NCBI GenBank assembly: GCA_902489775.1
Contig: CABUBH010000017.1
Coordinates: 1-40,744 of the forward strand
From: an uncultured Collinsella sp.
GTDB lineage: Bacteria; Actinomycetota; Coriobacteriia; Coriobacteriales; Coriobacteriaceae
Length of the DNA: 40,744 nt
Direction of reading: 5' to 3'
Shown piece after piece: positions 33,949-40,736 of this stretch (the first letter of the stretch is position 1; each line of letters starts with the position of its first letter). Below the pieces are notes generated by a model. That model was not told where the DNA came from and made no database searches. It saw nothing but the letters and a program-made list of their open reading frames with translations. A program made the position numbers and the translations under genes.

Positions 33949-34075
33949 GGGTAGTTAATTTGGGACGGGGCTATTTTAGCTACCCCCATATGCCAGTTAA
34001 TATTTGCCCTGGCACCCATCGATTCGTCGACAGTCAAAGGGTAGCTAAAAAAGCCCCGTCCCAAATTAACTACCC
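33949..34075. repeat. Inverted pair of 37-nt REP-like elements (BIME-like)
   Basis: Left arm 33949-33985 and right arm 34039-34075 are inverted copies identical at 36 of 37 positions, separated by 53 nt. Each arm is itself a hairpin: GGGTAG-TAA closes on TTA-CTACCC around a loop holding TTTGGGACGGGGC. The pair could fold as two hairpins or one long cruciform. It fills the gap between aroC and pheA within the operon, so it may also modulate read-through. Confidence 0.9.
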
Positions 34076-34103
34076 CAGGCAACCATTCACGAAAGGGGTC
34101 CCT

Positions 34104-35249
34104 ATGGACCTTGCCGATATTCGCCAGGCCATCGATGGCATCGACACCACGCTCCTCAACAGCTTTGTCGAGCGCATGGACATTGCCACCGAGGTAGCCA
34201 AGTCAAAAATCGAGACGGGCAAGGCCGTCTTCGACCCCGCCCGTGAGCGCTCCAAGCTCAACAACCTCGCCAGCCGCGCGCCCGAGCGCTACGAGGCGCA
34301 GACCATCACCCTGTTCCGTCTCCTCATGAGCATGAGCAAGGCCGAGCAGCAGCGCTACATCAACGAGCTCAAGGGCATCACTGTCTCGCAAAAGGCCCAC
34401 GCGACGGCTGCAGCCTCCGACACGCCCTTCCCTCAAACTGCCACCGTCGCTTGCCAGGGCGTTGAGGGTGCTTACAGTCAAATCGCCGCGTGTAAGCTCT
34501 TCGACGTGCCCGATATCGCGTTCTTCGAGACCTTCGAAGGTGTCATGCGCGCTGTACGCGACGGCTTCTGCGAATTTGGCGTACTGCCCATCGAAAACTC
34601 CACCGCCGGCTCGGTCAACGCCGTCTACGACCTGCTCGCCCAGTTCGACTTTCACATCGTGCGCTCGCTTCGCCTCAAGATCGACCACAACTTGCTCGTC
34701 AAGCCCGGCACCAAGCTCGCCGACGTGCGCGAGGTCTACAGCCACGGCCAAGCCATTGCCCAGTGTGCCGGCTTTATCGAGTCCCACGACCTGCACGCCA
34801 CCAAGTACCCAAACACGGCCATGTCGGCCGAGATGGTCGCCAACTCCGAGCGCACCGACGTCGCCGCCATCGCCTCGCGCAGCTGTGCCACGCTGTATGG
34901 CCTCGAGGTGCTGGAGCCCAATATCCAAGACTCGGACAACAACTACACGCGCTTTGTCGTCATCAGCCGCGAGCCGCGCGTCTACCCCGGCGCCAACCGT
35001 ACCTCGCTCATGATCACCACGGCCAACGAGCCGGGCGCCCTCTATCGCGTGCTCGAGCGCTTCTACGCACTCAACATCAACCTCATCAAGCTCGAGAGCC
35101 GCCCCATCCCCGGTCGCGACTTTGAGTTTATGTTCTACTTTGACCTGGACTGCCCCTTTGGCAGCAAGGCCCTCGACGACCTACTCGATTCGATCGACGA
35201 CGTGTGTGAGAGCTTCACCTACTTTGGCAGCTACACGGAGGTGCTCTAG
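34104..35249 (+). CDS. pheA: Bifunctional chorismate mutase / prephenate dehydratase
   Basis: Converts chorismate to prephenate and on to phenylpyruvate. From the ATG at 34104 (AAAGGGG upstream) it has 381 residues: AroQ-type chorismate mutase (1-90, DLADIRQAIDGIDTTLLNSF), prephenate dehydratase (about 113-290, CQGVEGAYSQIA, PIENSTAGSV and the catalytic NYTRF at 281-284), and an ACT domain (about 298-375) with the Phe-binding ESRP (331-334). Feedback inhibition by phenylalanine is therefore likely. An open frame extends upstream through the repeat but without family residues. Confidence 0.96.
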   Translation: MDLADIRQAIDGIDTTLLNSFVERMDIATEVAKSKIETGKAVFDPARERSKLNNLASRAPERYEAQTITLFRLLMSMSKAEQQRYINELKGITVSQKAHATAAASDTPFPQTATVACQGVEGAYSQIAACKLFDVPDIAFFETFEGVMRAVRDGFCEFGVLPIENSTAGSVNAVYDLLAQFDFHIVRSLRLKIDHNLLVKPGTKLADVREVYSHGQAIAQCAGFIESHDLHATKYPNTAMSAEMVANSERTDVAAIASRSCATLYGLEVLEPNIQDSDNNYTRFVVISREPRVYPGANRTSLMITTANEPGALYRVLERFYALNINLIKLESRPIPGRDFEFMFYFDLDCPFGSKALDDLLDSIDDVCESFTYFGSYTEVL

Positions 35250-36500
35250 ATGACCGATACCGCCGCAACCCGCCCCTACGGCGTACTGGGCCGCGTGCTG
35301 GGCCACAGCTACACCCCGACCATCTACAAAGAGCTCGCTGGGCTCGAGTACGTGCGATTTGAGCGCGAGCCCGAGGACCTCGCGGCCTTTATGACCGGCA
35401 ACGAGTGGGAAGGCACCAACGTGACCATCCCCTACAAACGCGCCGTCATGAACTACCTGGACGAGCTGAGCCCGCTCGCCGAGCGCATGGGCAACGTCAA
35501 CACCATCACGCGCCTGCCCGACGGGCGCCTGCGCGGCGACAACACCGACTACTTTGGTTTTCAGTGCCTGGTCGAGGAGCTGGGGGTTGAGGTTACCGGC
35601 AAGAAGGTCCTCGTGCTTGGCGCTACCGGTGGTGCCGGCACCACGGCAAGCATGGTGCTCGGCGACCTTGGCGCCACCGTGGTGCCCGTGGGCCGCACGA
35701 GCGAGGTCAACTACGGCAACATCGCGCAGCAGTCCGATGCAACGTTGCTCGTCAACTGCACACCTGCCGGCATGTTCCCCCACTGCCCCGACGCGCCTTG
35801 CACGCTCGAAGGGCTCGATGCGCTCGAAGGCGTTATCGACATTGTCTACAACCCCGCCCGCACGGGACTCATGCTCGAGGCCGAGCGCCGCGGCATCCCC
35901 TGCATCGGCGGCCTGCTCATGCTCGTGGCCCAGGCAGCGCAAGCCGTCGAGCGCTATACCGGCCAGGTCACCCCGCGCGAGCGCATCCTGGACGTAACGG
36001 AGCGCCTGTCGCGCCGCGAACAGAACATAGCGCTGATCGGCATGCCGGGTTCGGGCAAGACCCGCGTGGGTGAGCAGATCGCAATGCTGACGGGTCGCGA
36101 GCACATCGATCTGGACCGCGCCCTCGAGGAGCGCCTGGGCATGCCCTGTGCCGACTTTATCGTCGAGCGCGGCGAGGCCGCCTTCCGCGAGCAAGAGACA
36201 GCGGAGCTGGCCGACATTTCCAAGCGCAGCGGCCTGGTGCTCTCCACCGGCGGCGGCGTGGTCACACGCGACGAGAACTACCCGCTGCTGTACCAGAATA
36301 GCCAGATCGTGATGCTCAACCGCAAGCTCGACGAGCTCGCCCACAAGGGCCGCCCCATCACCGCGCGCGACGGCATCGATAAGCTGGCTGAACAGCGCAT
36401 GCCGCGCTACCGCGCCTGGGCCGACTACATCATCGACTCACGCGACTGCGCTGCCAACACCGCCCAAGCCCTCCTTGAGACCCTCCCACCCGCTCTCTAA
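35250..36500 (+). CDS. aroE-aroK: Fused shikimate dehydrogenase - shikimate kinase
   Basis: One 416-residue protein covering two consecutive steps. Residues about 8-250 are shikimate dehydrogenase with the catalytic TIPYK63 and GDNTD100 and the NADP loop GATGGAGT (124-131). Residues about 259-416 are shikimate kinase with P-loop GMPGSGKT (264-271), DLDRALEERLG, FREQE, TGGGVV (333-338) and lid KGRPI. No stop or frameshift separates them and the linker is short (about 250-258). The ATG follows the pheA stop with no intervening base. Fusion would channel shikimate into shikimate 3-phosphate. Confidence 0.95.
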   Translation: MTDTAATRPYGVLGRVLGHSYTPTIYKELAGLEYVRFEREPEDLAAFMTGNEWEGTNVTIPYKRAVMNYLDELSPLAERMGNVNTITRLPDGRLRGDNTDYFGFQCLVEELGVEVTGKKVLVLGATGGAGTTASMVLGDLGATVVPVGRTSEVNYGNIAQQSDATLLVNCTPAGMFPHCPDAPCTLEGLDALEGVIDIVYNPARTGLMLEAERRGIPCIGGLLMLVAQAAQAVERYTGQVTPRERILDVTERLSRREQNIALIGMPGSGKTRVGEQIAMLTGREHIDLDRALEERLGMPCADFIVERGEAAFREQETAELADISKRSGLVLSTGGGVVTRDENYPLLYQNSQIVMLNRKLDELAHKGRPITARDGIDKLAEQRMPRYRAWADYIIDSRDCAANTAQALLETLPPAL

Positions 36501-36505
36501 CCTAA

Positions 36506-36540
36506 GCCACCACAAAGGGGACAGACACCTTTGTGGTGGC
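36506..36540. repeat. REP-like hairpin before aroQ
   Basis: GCCACCACAAAGG (36506-36518) pairs over 13 bases with CCTTTGTGGTGGC (36528-36540) around the loop GGACAGACA. It sits between aroE-aroK and aroQ. The AGGGGACAGACACCT core resembles dispersed REP-like hairpins with variable stems and a constant core. The TTT that follows is too short for a good terminator. Confidence 0.75.
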
Positions 36541-36564
36541 TTTCCAACCGCAAAGGAAGCAACC

Positions 36565-37002
36565 ATGAAAGCACTCGTCATCAACGGCCCCAACCTCAAC
36601 ATGCTCGGCATCCGCGAGCCGGGCATCTACGGCAGCGACAACTACGACCGCTTAGTGCAGATCTGCCAGGAAGCAGGGGCCGCGCAGGGGTTTGACGAGG
36701 TCGAGGTCTTCCAGTCCAACCACGAGGGCAGCATCGTCGACAAGATCCAGGAGGCCTACGGCAAGGTCGACGGCATCGTCATCAACCCGGCAGCCTACAC
36801 ACATACGAGCGTGGCGATCCTCGACGCCCTCAAGGCCGTCGCCATCCCCGCCGTCGAGGTCCACATCAGCGCCGTCGAGACCCGCGAGGACTTCCGCCAA
36901 GTGAGCTACGCACGCCTAGCCTGCTTCGCCACCATCACTGGCGAAGGCCTCCAAGGCTACGCCCATGCCCTGGAGCTGCTGAGGGAGCGTCACGAAAAGT
37001 AA
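36565..37002 (+). CDS. aroQ: 3-Dehydroquinate dehydratase, type II
   Basis: Dehydrates 3-dehydroquinate to 3-dehydroshikimate. ATG at 36565 with AAAGGA upstream gives 145 residues, the family length; the frame upstream of it runs through a hairpin and is not coding. Motifs: NGPNLNMLGIREPGIYG with the active-site Tyr, QSNHEGSIVDKI, NPAAYTHTSVAI, and EVHISAVETREDFRQ. Last gene of the operon. Part of its 3' end recurs 741 bp downstream. Confidence 0.97.
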   Translation: MKALVINGPNLNMLGIREPGIYGSDNYDRLVQICQEAGAAQGFDEVEVFQSNHEGSIVDKIQEAYGKVDGIVINPAAYTHTSVAILDALKAVAIPAVEVHISAVETREDFRQVSYARLACFATITGEGLQGYAHALELLRERHEK

Positions 37003-37051
37003 GCAAACGGTGACAATTCACGAACGCTGATTCGCGTGACTACAACGCCAG

Positions 37052-37090
37052 TGCCGGCAGCAGCAATCTCGCTGCTGCCGGCATTTTATT
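37052..37090 (+). terminator. Terminator of the aro operon
   Basis: TGCCGGCAGCAGC (37052-37064) pairs perfectly with GCTGCTGCCGGCA (37071-37083) around AATCTC, followed by TTTTATT. It lies 50 nt after aroQ. Confidence 0.92.
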
Positions 37091-37097
37091 ACTGGCA

Positions 37098-37103
37098 TAT
37101 AAT
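37098..37103 (+). promoter_or_regulatory. -10 for the DUF4869-like gene
   Basis: Consensus TATAAT just after the aro terminator and about 32 nt before the next start codon. The -35 position falls in the terminator stem and is poor. Confidence 0.5.
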
Positions 37104-37134
37104 CGTTGCAGTCACACAATGTCTGGAGACCCGC

Positions 37135-37602
37135 ATGCTGAGCATTCATCTGGGAGATTACCCCGGCTCCATCTACGATACCAAGACCTACTTTAGGAAC
37201 TCGTACTTGGATTCATGGTTCGAAGACCCCATGGCTGCGCAAATTATTAAAGGCGTTGACGGATCGGAGCTCATCGGCTCTCACAACATCATAAGCAAGC
37301 AGCTGGGCTCGATCAGCCCGCTCGAGTTATCCGGCGGAGTAAAGACGCTCCTACTTGTCCGCAATCTCCCCAACATGGTCTTTAATGCTTCCACCTGCGG
37401 CGATAACTGCGCCCGTTGGCTGCTCAAAATTGGCAAAGAACAGGATGTGCTGGTAACCCTTTACCACATCATGAAGTTCCCCTGGAAGCGTTTTGAGATT
37501 CGCATCGATAACGATGGCCGCATCGTCAGGAACATGCAGGAGTTTGTTGGCGCCACGAATGATTTTCTGGATGTTGAAGATGCGACTAGAATGCCGCACT
37601 AA
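37135..37602 (+). CDS. DUF4869-like protein of unknown function
   Basis: ATG at 37135, with GGAG eight bases upstream, gives 155 residues; an upstream GTG-type extension would run back through the aro terminator. The sequence pattern (MLSIHLGDYPGSIYDT, LSGGVKTLLLVRNL, NASTCGDNCARWLLKIG) matches what I remember of DUF4869, a family of small cytosolic proteins scattered in gut Firmicutes and Actinobacteria. Function is unknown. Base composition looks lower in GC than the aro genes. It lies between aroQ and a duplicated aroQ fragment, which suggests acquisition as a cassette. Confidence 0.65.
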   Translation: MLSIHLGDYPGSIYDTKTYFRNSYLDSWFEDPMAAQIIKGVDGSELIGSHNIISKQLGSISPLELSGGVKTLLLVRNLPNMVFNASTCGDNCARWLLKIGKEQDVLVTLYHIMKFPWKRFEIRIDNDGRIVRNMQEFVGATNDFLDVEDATRMPH

Positions 37603-37691
37603 GTTCTATTGCCGTAATCGCTGAATGCGGTTGCGAAAGACTTATCGGAGTGTTCGAGGGCAGAGCAGTAAGCCACGCAAAACGTTTAAAA

Positions 37692-37730
37692 CCAAGGCTA
37701 CGCCCATGCGTTGGAGTCGCTGAAAGGCCA
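37692..37730 (+). pseudogene. Duplicated remnant of the aroQ 3' end
   Basis: CCAAGGCTACGCCCATGC (37692-37709) is identical to aroQ 36951-36968, and identity continues without gaps to TGGAG and GCTGA, 28 of 32 bases in all, at a constant offset of 741. In the aroQ frame it reads QGYAHALESLKGQ against QGYAHALELLRER. A TAA lies just upstream in this frame. The remaining DNA from 37603 to 37691 shows nothing else recognisable. Confidence 0.7.
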
Positions 37731-37748
37731 ATCCACATCAGCAAGACG

Positions 37749-37780
37749 AAAAAAGCCCGGACCACTAAGCGGTCCGGGCT
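37749..37780 (-). terminator. Terminator of tRNA-Arg(UCU)
   Basis: AGCCCGGACC pairs perfectly with GGTCCGGGCT around a seven-base loop (37754-37780); on the minus strand TTTTTTC follows. On the plus strand it may also stop transcripts from the DUF4869-like gene, but the tract there is TTAATAA. Confidence 0.88.
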
Positions 37781-37790
37781 TAATAAACGA

Positions 37791-37867
37791 TGGTGCTCCA
37801 TGGCGGATTCGAACCGTCGACCTTGGGATTAGAAGTCCCCTGCTCTATCCAACTGAGCTAATGGAGC
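37791..37867 (-). tRNA. tRNA-Arg (anticodon TCT)
   Basis: A 77-nt cloverleaf with encoded CCA (37791-37793), acceptor stem GCTCCAT/ATGGAGC, anticodon loop CTTCTAA (anticodon TCT at 37831-37833) and T-arm GGTTCGAATCC. Reads AGA/AGG, rare codons in a high-GC genome. Confidence 0.97.
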
Positions 37868-37913
37868 AAATAACCGCACGCCCAAGCACGCGCACGCGTG
37901 CCAAGCGCTTGTA

Positions 37914-37919
37914 ATTATA
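37914..37919 (-). promoter_or_regulatory. Possible -10 of tRNA-Arg(UCU)
   Basis: Consensus TATAAT on the minus strand about 47 bases before the tRNA. No good -35; it overlaps the end region of the ABC ATPase gene, so the tRNA could also be read through from it. Confidence 0.4.
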
Positions 37920-37921
37920 AC

Positions 37922-38689
37922 CTAGTTGAACTGCTCGCGGTACGCCTTGCAGACCTCATCAACCGGGCCGTCCATGCGAAGGTCGCCCTTCTCAATCCAA
38001 ACGGCGCGCTGGCAAATGCGCTCAACCTGCTCCATGGAGTGCGAAACGAACAGAACCGTCACGTCACCGCTCTGGATAAAGTGCTGAATACGGGCCTCGC
38101 ACTTTTGCTGGAAGAACACGTCACCGACGGACAGCGTCTCATCAACGATCAGAATATCGGGCTCGGTAATCGTCGCGATTGCAAAGGCAATACGCGCCAC
38201 CATGCCCGAGGAGAAGTTCTTAAGCGGCATGTCGACAAAGTTCTGCAGCTCAGCGAACTCGATAATGCCGTCAAAGTTGGCATCAATGAACTCCTTGGTG
38301 TAGCCGAGCAGGGCGCCGTTCAGATAGATGTTCTCGCGGGCGGTCAGCTCGGGGTCAAAGCCGGCACCAAGCTCAATCAGCGGTGCGATGTTGCCATGCA
38401 CCTTAACGCTGCCCTCGCTGGGCTCGAGCACGCCGGCGATAATCTTAAGCATCGTAGACTTGCCGGAACCATTAGTGCCCACCAGGCCCACGACCTCGCC
38501 TCGATGAATATCAAACGAGATGTGCTTTAGCGCCCTAAACTCCTCAAAGAACAGCTCGTGCTTGGCAAGCTTAATGAAATACTCCTTGAGGTTGGTCAGC
38601 GACTCGGACGCCATGTTAAAGATCATGGTGACGTCGTCGACCTCGACAGCCAGAGGCTGCTCGCTGTAATCAACAACAGATTCAGTCAT
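37922..38689 (-). CDS. Polysaccharide ABC exporter ATPase (Wzt/TagH-like)
   Basis: ATP-binding subunit that energises export of a lipid-linked surface glycan. From the ATG at 38689 (GGAG seven bases upstream; the adjacent GTG is too close) it has 255 residues: Walker A GTNGSGKST (about 71-79), signature FSSGMVARI (about 159), Walker B ILIVDE (about 179) and switch His in VSHSMEQ. The N-terminal insertion SESLTNLKEYFIKLAKHELFFEEFRALKHISF-type segment is typical of the Wzt/TagH group. It lacks the long C-terminal glycan-binding domain of E. coli O9a Wzt. 11 nt after the permease. Confidence 0.92.
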   Translation of the reverse strand: MTESVVDYSEQPLAVEVDDVTMIFNMASESLTNLKEYFIKLAKHELFFEEFRALKHISFDIHRGEVVGLVGTNGSGKSTMLKIIAGVLEPSEGSVKVHGNIAPLIELGAGFDPELTARENIYLNGALLGYTKEFIDANFDGIIEFAELQNFVDMPLKNFSSGMVARIAFAIATITEPDILIVDETLSVGDVFFQQKCEARIQHFIQSGDVTVLFVSHSMEQVERICQRAVWIEKGDLRMDGPVDEVCKAYREQFN

Positions 38690-38700
38690 CACAGCACTCC

Positions 38701-39546
38701 TTAGATGTAGAGGATGAATTTGCGCTCGGACTTATGGAACACGGTGTAGCCAATAGCAAGCGCAAGAACCGCCCAAGCGACGCACATACCAAGCGTCAAG
38801 AACGAAGGCGTGGTCTGGAACAGGAAGATGTCACGCATAAACTGCAGGTAGTTGTACATGGGGTTCGCATAGACCAGGATGCGCACGATATGGGGCATTT
38901 GCGCAACGAAGTCGGTCGTCCAGAAGATGGGCGTGATATAGGTCCACGCCGTGATGACGACACTCCACAGATGCATAACGTCGCGGAAAAAGACGGTGAG
39001 CGCCGAAAGCATCATACCCAGGCCCATGCAGAAGCACATAAGCAAGAACAAGCAAACAGGCAGCAGAATGAGGTGCCACGAAGGCATAACGCGGAACCAC
39101 AGCATAACGATGGCGACGGCGACCAGCGAGAAGGCAAAGTTGACCAGCGAGAAGAGCACCTTCTGCACCGGGAAGACCCAGCGGTGAACCTTGACCTTCT
39201 TGAGCAGCGGAGCTGCGCCCACGATCGACGTCAGCGCCTGGTTCGTAGACTCGGACATGACGGCAAAGGTGACGTTACCCACGATCAAGTACAGCGGGTA
39301 CATCTCGGGCGTAATAGAGCCGTTGCGACCCTGGGCAAAAATCGTCGAGAACACGATGGCCATGACGATCATCATCAGCAGCGGGTTGAGCACCGACCAC
39401 GCAACGCCCAAAACACTGCGACGATACTTAATCTTAAAATCCTTGGTAACCAGCTGACGAAGGATAAACGCGTCCTTCTCAAATTCGTTCTTAGCAAACG
39501 TCGCAGGCAGACTGCGAGTTTCTTGTTGCTTTGTCTGATCCGACAC
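38701..39546 (-). CDS. Polysaccharide ABC exporter permease (Wzm/TagG-like)
   Basis: Membrane subunit of the exporter with the following ATPase gene. AAAGGAG is placed eight bases before a GTG at 39546, giving 281 residues; a longer frame begins 63 bases earlier without a ribosome site. An amphipathic N-terminus (ILRQLVTKDFKIKYRRSVLGVAWSVLNPL) precedes about six membrane helices, as in the ABC2 family. MPHIVRILVYANPMYNYLQFMRDIF is a typical C-terminal segment. Confidence 0.92.
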   Translation of the reverse strand: MSDQTKQQETRSLPATFAKNEFEKDAFILRQLVTKDFKIKYRRSVLGVAWSVLNPLLMMIVMAIVFSTIFAQGRNGSITPEMYPLYLIVGNVTFAVMSESTNQALTSIVGAAPLLKKVKVHRWVFPVQKVLFSLVNFAFSLVAVAIVMLWFRVMPSWHLILLPVCLFLLMCFCMGLGMMLSALTVFFRDVMHLWSVVITAWTYITPIFWTTDFVAQMPHIVRILVYANPMYNYLQFMRDIFLFQTTPSFLTLGMCVAWAVLALAIGYTVFHKSERKFILYI

Positions 39547-39585
39547 GGATGCAACTCCTTTACTCGTAATCGTTGACAAACGAAC

Positions 39586-39591
39586 AGTATA
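39586..39591 (-). promoter_or_regulatory. Possible -10 of the ABC exporter operon
   Basis: TATACT on the minus strand about 40 bases before the permease GTG; the -35 is not convincing. Confidence 0.4.
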
Positions 39592-39646
39592 GACCCGACA
39601 GACAGGCAAACGAATCGCGCAACAAAACTGGAGAACTAACCCACAT

Positions 39647-39676
39647 CTTAGGATGCCAGGCGCAAACGGCTATACT
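39647..39676 (+). promoter_or_regulatory. Possible promoter of the glycosyltransferase gene
   Basis: -10 TATACT (39671-39676), 30 bases before the GTG start, with a weak -35-like TTAGGA about 17 bp upstream. Confidence 0.45.
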
Positions 39677-39706
39677 TTCAGAGATTGAAATTCAAAGGAG
39701 CATTGA

Positions 39707-40678
39707 GTGAATTCTGAATCCATTGCCGTCATCATCCCCTGCTACAACGAAGCGCTTACGATCGGTAAGGTCGTCGACGACTTTCACCGCGAACTTCCGC
39801 AGGCGACGGTCTATGTCTATGACAACAACTCATCGGACGAGACTTCCCGCATCGCAGCAGAGCATGGCGCGACGGTCCACCTTGAGCCGCGCCAGGGTAA
39901 GGGCAACGTCTGCCGCCAGATGTTTCGCGACATCGATGCCGACTGCTACCTGATGGTCGACGGCGACGACACCTACCCCGCCGAGGCGGCCAAGGCCCTC
40001 TGCGAGCCTATCCTCAACGGCACGGCCGACATGACCGTGGGTGACCGCCTTTCCAACGGCACCTACGCCGAGGAGAACAAGCGTGCCTTCCACGGCTTTG
40101 GCAACAACCTGGTACGCGCCATGATCAAGTGGATCTATGGCTACAGTTTCGATGACGTCATGACCGGTTACCGCGCCATGAGCCGCCCGTTCGTCAAAAC
40201 CTTCCCCGTGCTTTCCGAGGGCTTTCAGATCGAAACCGAGCTCTCGATCCACGCTGTCGACCACCGCTGGCGCATCAAAGATGTACCCATCGAGTACCGC
40301 GACCGTCCCGAGGGCTCCGAGTCCAAACTCAACACCGTCAGCGATGGCATTAAGGTCGTCGCGATGATCGGCACGCTGTTCAAGGACTACCGCCCGCTAA
40401 AGTTCTTCAGCCTCGTTGCGCTTCTGTTCGCGGTATTCGGCCTCGCCCTGGGCATGCCCATCGTTGTCGAATATTTCCAGACCGGCCTCGTCCCGCGCTT
40501 CCCCACCGCTATGCTCGCCGCCTCGTTTATGTTCCTGTGCGGCCTGAGCCTTGCGACCGGCTTCATCCTAGATTCTGTAGCAAAGGTCGAAAAAAAGCAG
40601 TGGGAGGTCAACGTGTACAGCAAATACGCCTACGACGACCAGCCCGGCCACCCTACTTCCATGCCAAGCGAGAGGTAG
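39707..40678 (+). CDS. Family 2 glycosyltransferase with two C-terminal membrane helices
   Basis: GT-A fold transferase, resembling dolichol-/undecaprenyl-phosphate sugar transferases (DPM1/GtrB-like). The 323 residues show the start IAVIIPCYNEALTIGKVV, YDNNSSDETS, the metal-binding DGDDTYPAEA (about 86) and GYRAMSRPFVK, then helices at about 228-248 and 260-285. It would transfer a sugar to a polyprenyl phosphate on the inner membrane face. GTG at 39707 with AAAGGAG six bases upstream. Divergent from the glycan exporter, so both probably belong to one surface-polysaccharide locus. Specific sugar unknown. Confidence 0.9.
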   Translation: MNSESIAVIIPCYNEALTIGKVVDDFHRELPQATVYVYDNNSSDETSRIAAEHGATVHLEPRQGKGNVCRQMFRDIDADCYLMVDGDDTYPAEAAKALCEPILNGTADMTVGDRLSNGTYAEENKRAFHGFGNNLVRAMIKWIYGYSFDDVMTGYRAMSRPFVKTFPVLSEGFQIETELSIHAVDHRWRIKDVPIEYRDRPEGSESKLNTVSDGIKVVAMIGTLFKDYRPLKFFSLVALLFAVFGLALGMPIVVEYFQTGLVPRFPTAMLAASFMFLCGLSLATGFILDSVAKVEKKQWEVNVYSKYAYDDQPGHPTSMPSER

Positions 40679-40691
40679 ATCTTCCGCAATG

Positions 40692-40736
40692 TTAGCGCCG
40701 GGCGATTTTAGCCGCTAATAGTCAAACGATTTTGAC
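40692..40736. repeat. Two short inverted repeats after the glycosyltransferase
   Basis: TTAGCG...CGCTAA (40692-40718) and GTCAAA-CGAT-TTTGAC (40721-40736) follow the stop codon. They could be a terminator region or an operator for a gene beyond the window; neither has a clean T-tract. Confidence 0.3.

Noticed and set aside
33732..34082. Minus-strand open frame across the inverted repeat
   Set aside because: It is antisense to the aroC end and runs through the repeat; no ribosome site or recognisable protein.
33960..34103. N-terminal extension of pheA through the repeat
   Set aside because: The extra residues come from the repeat, and the ATG at 34104 has a strong ribosome site and matches the chorismate mutase start.
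36475..36564. Upstream extension of aroQ
   Set aside because: Reads through the hairpin repeat and the end of aroE-aroK; the conserved start is at 36565.
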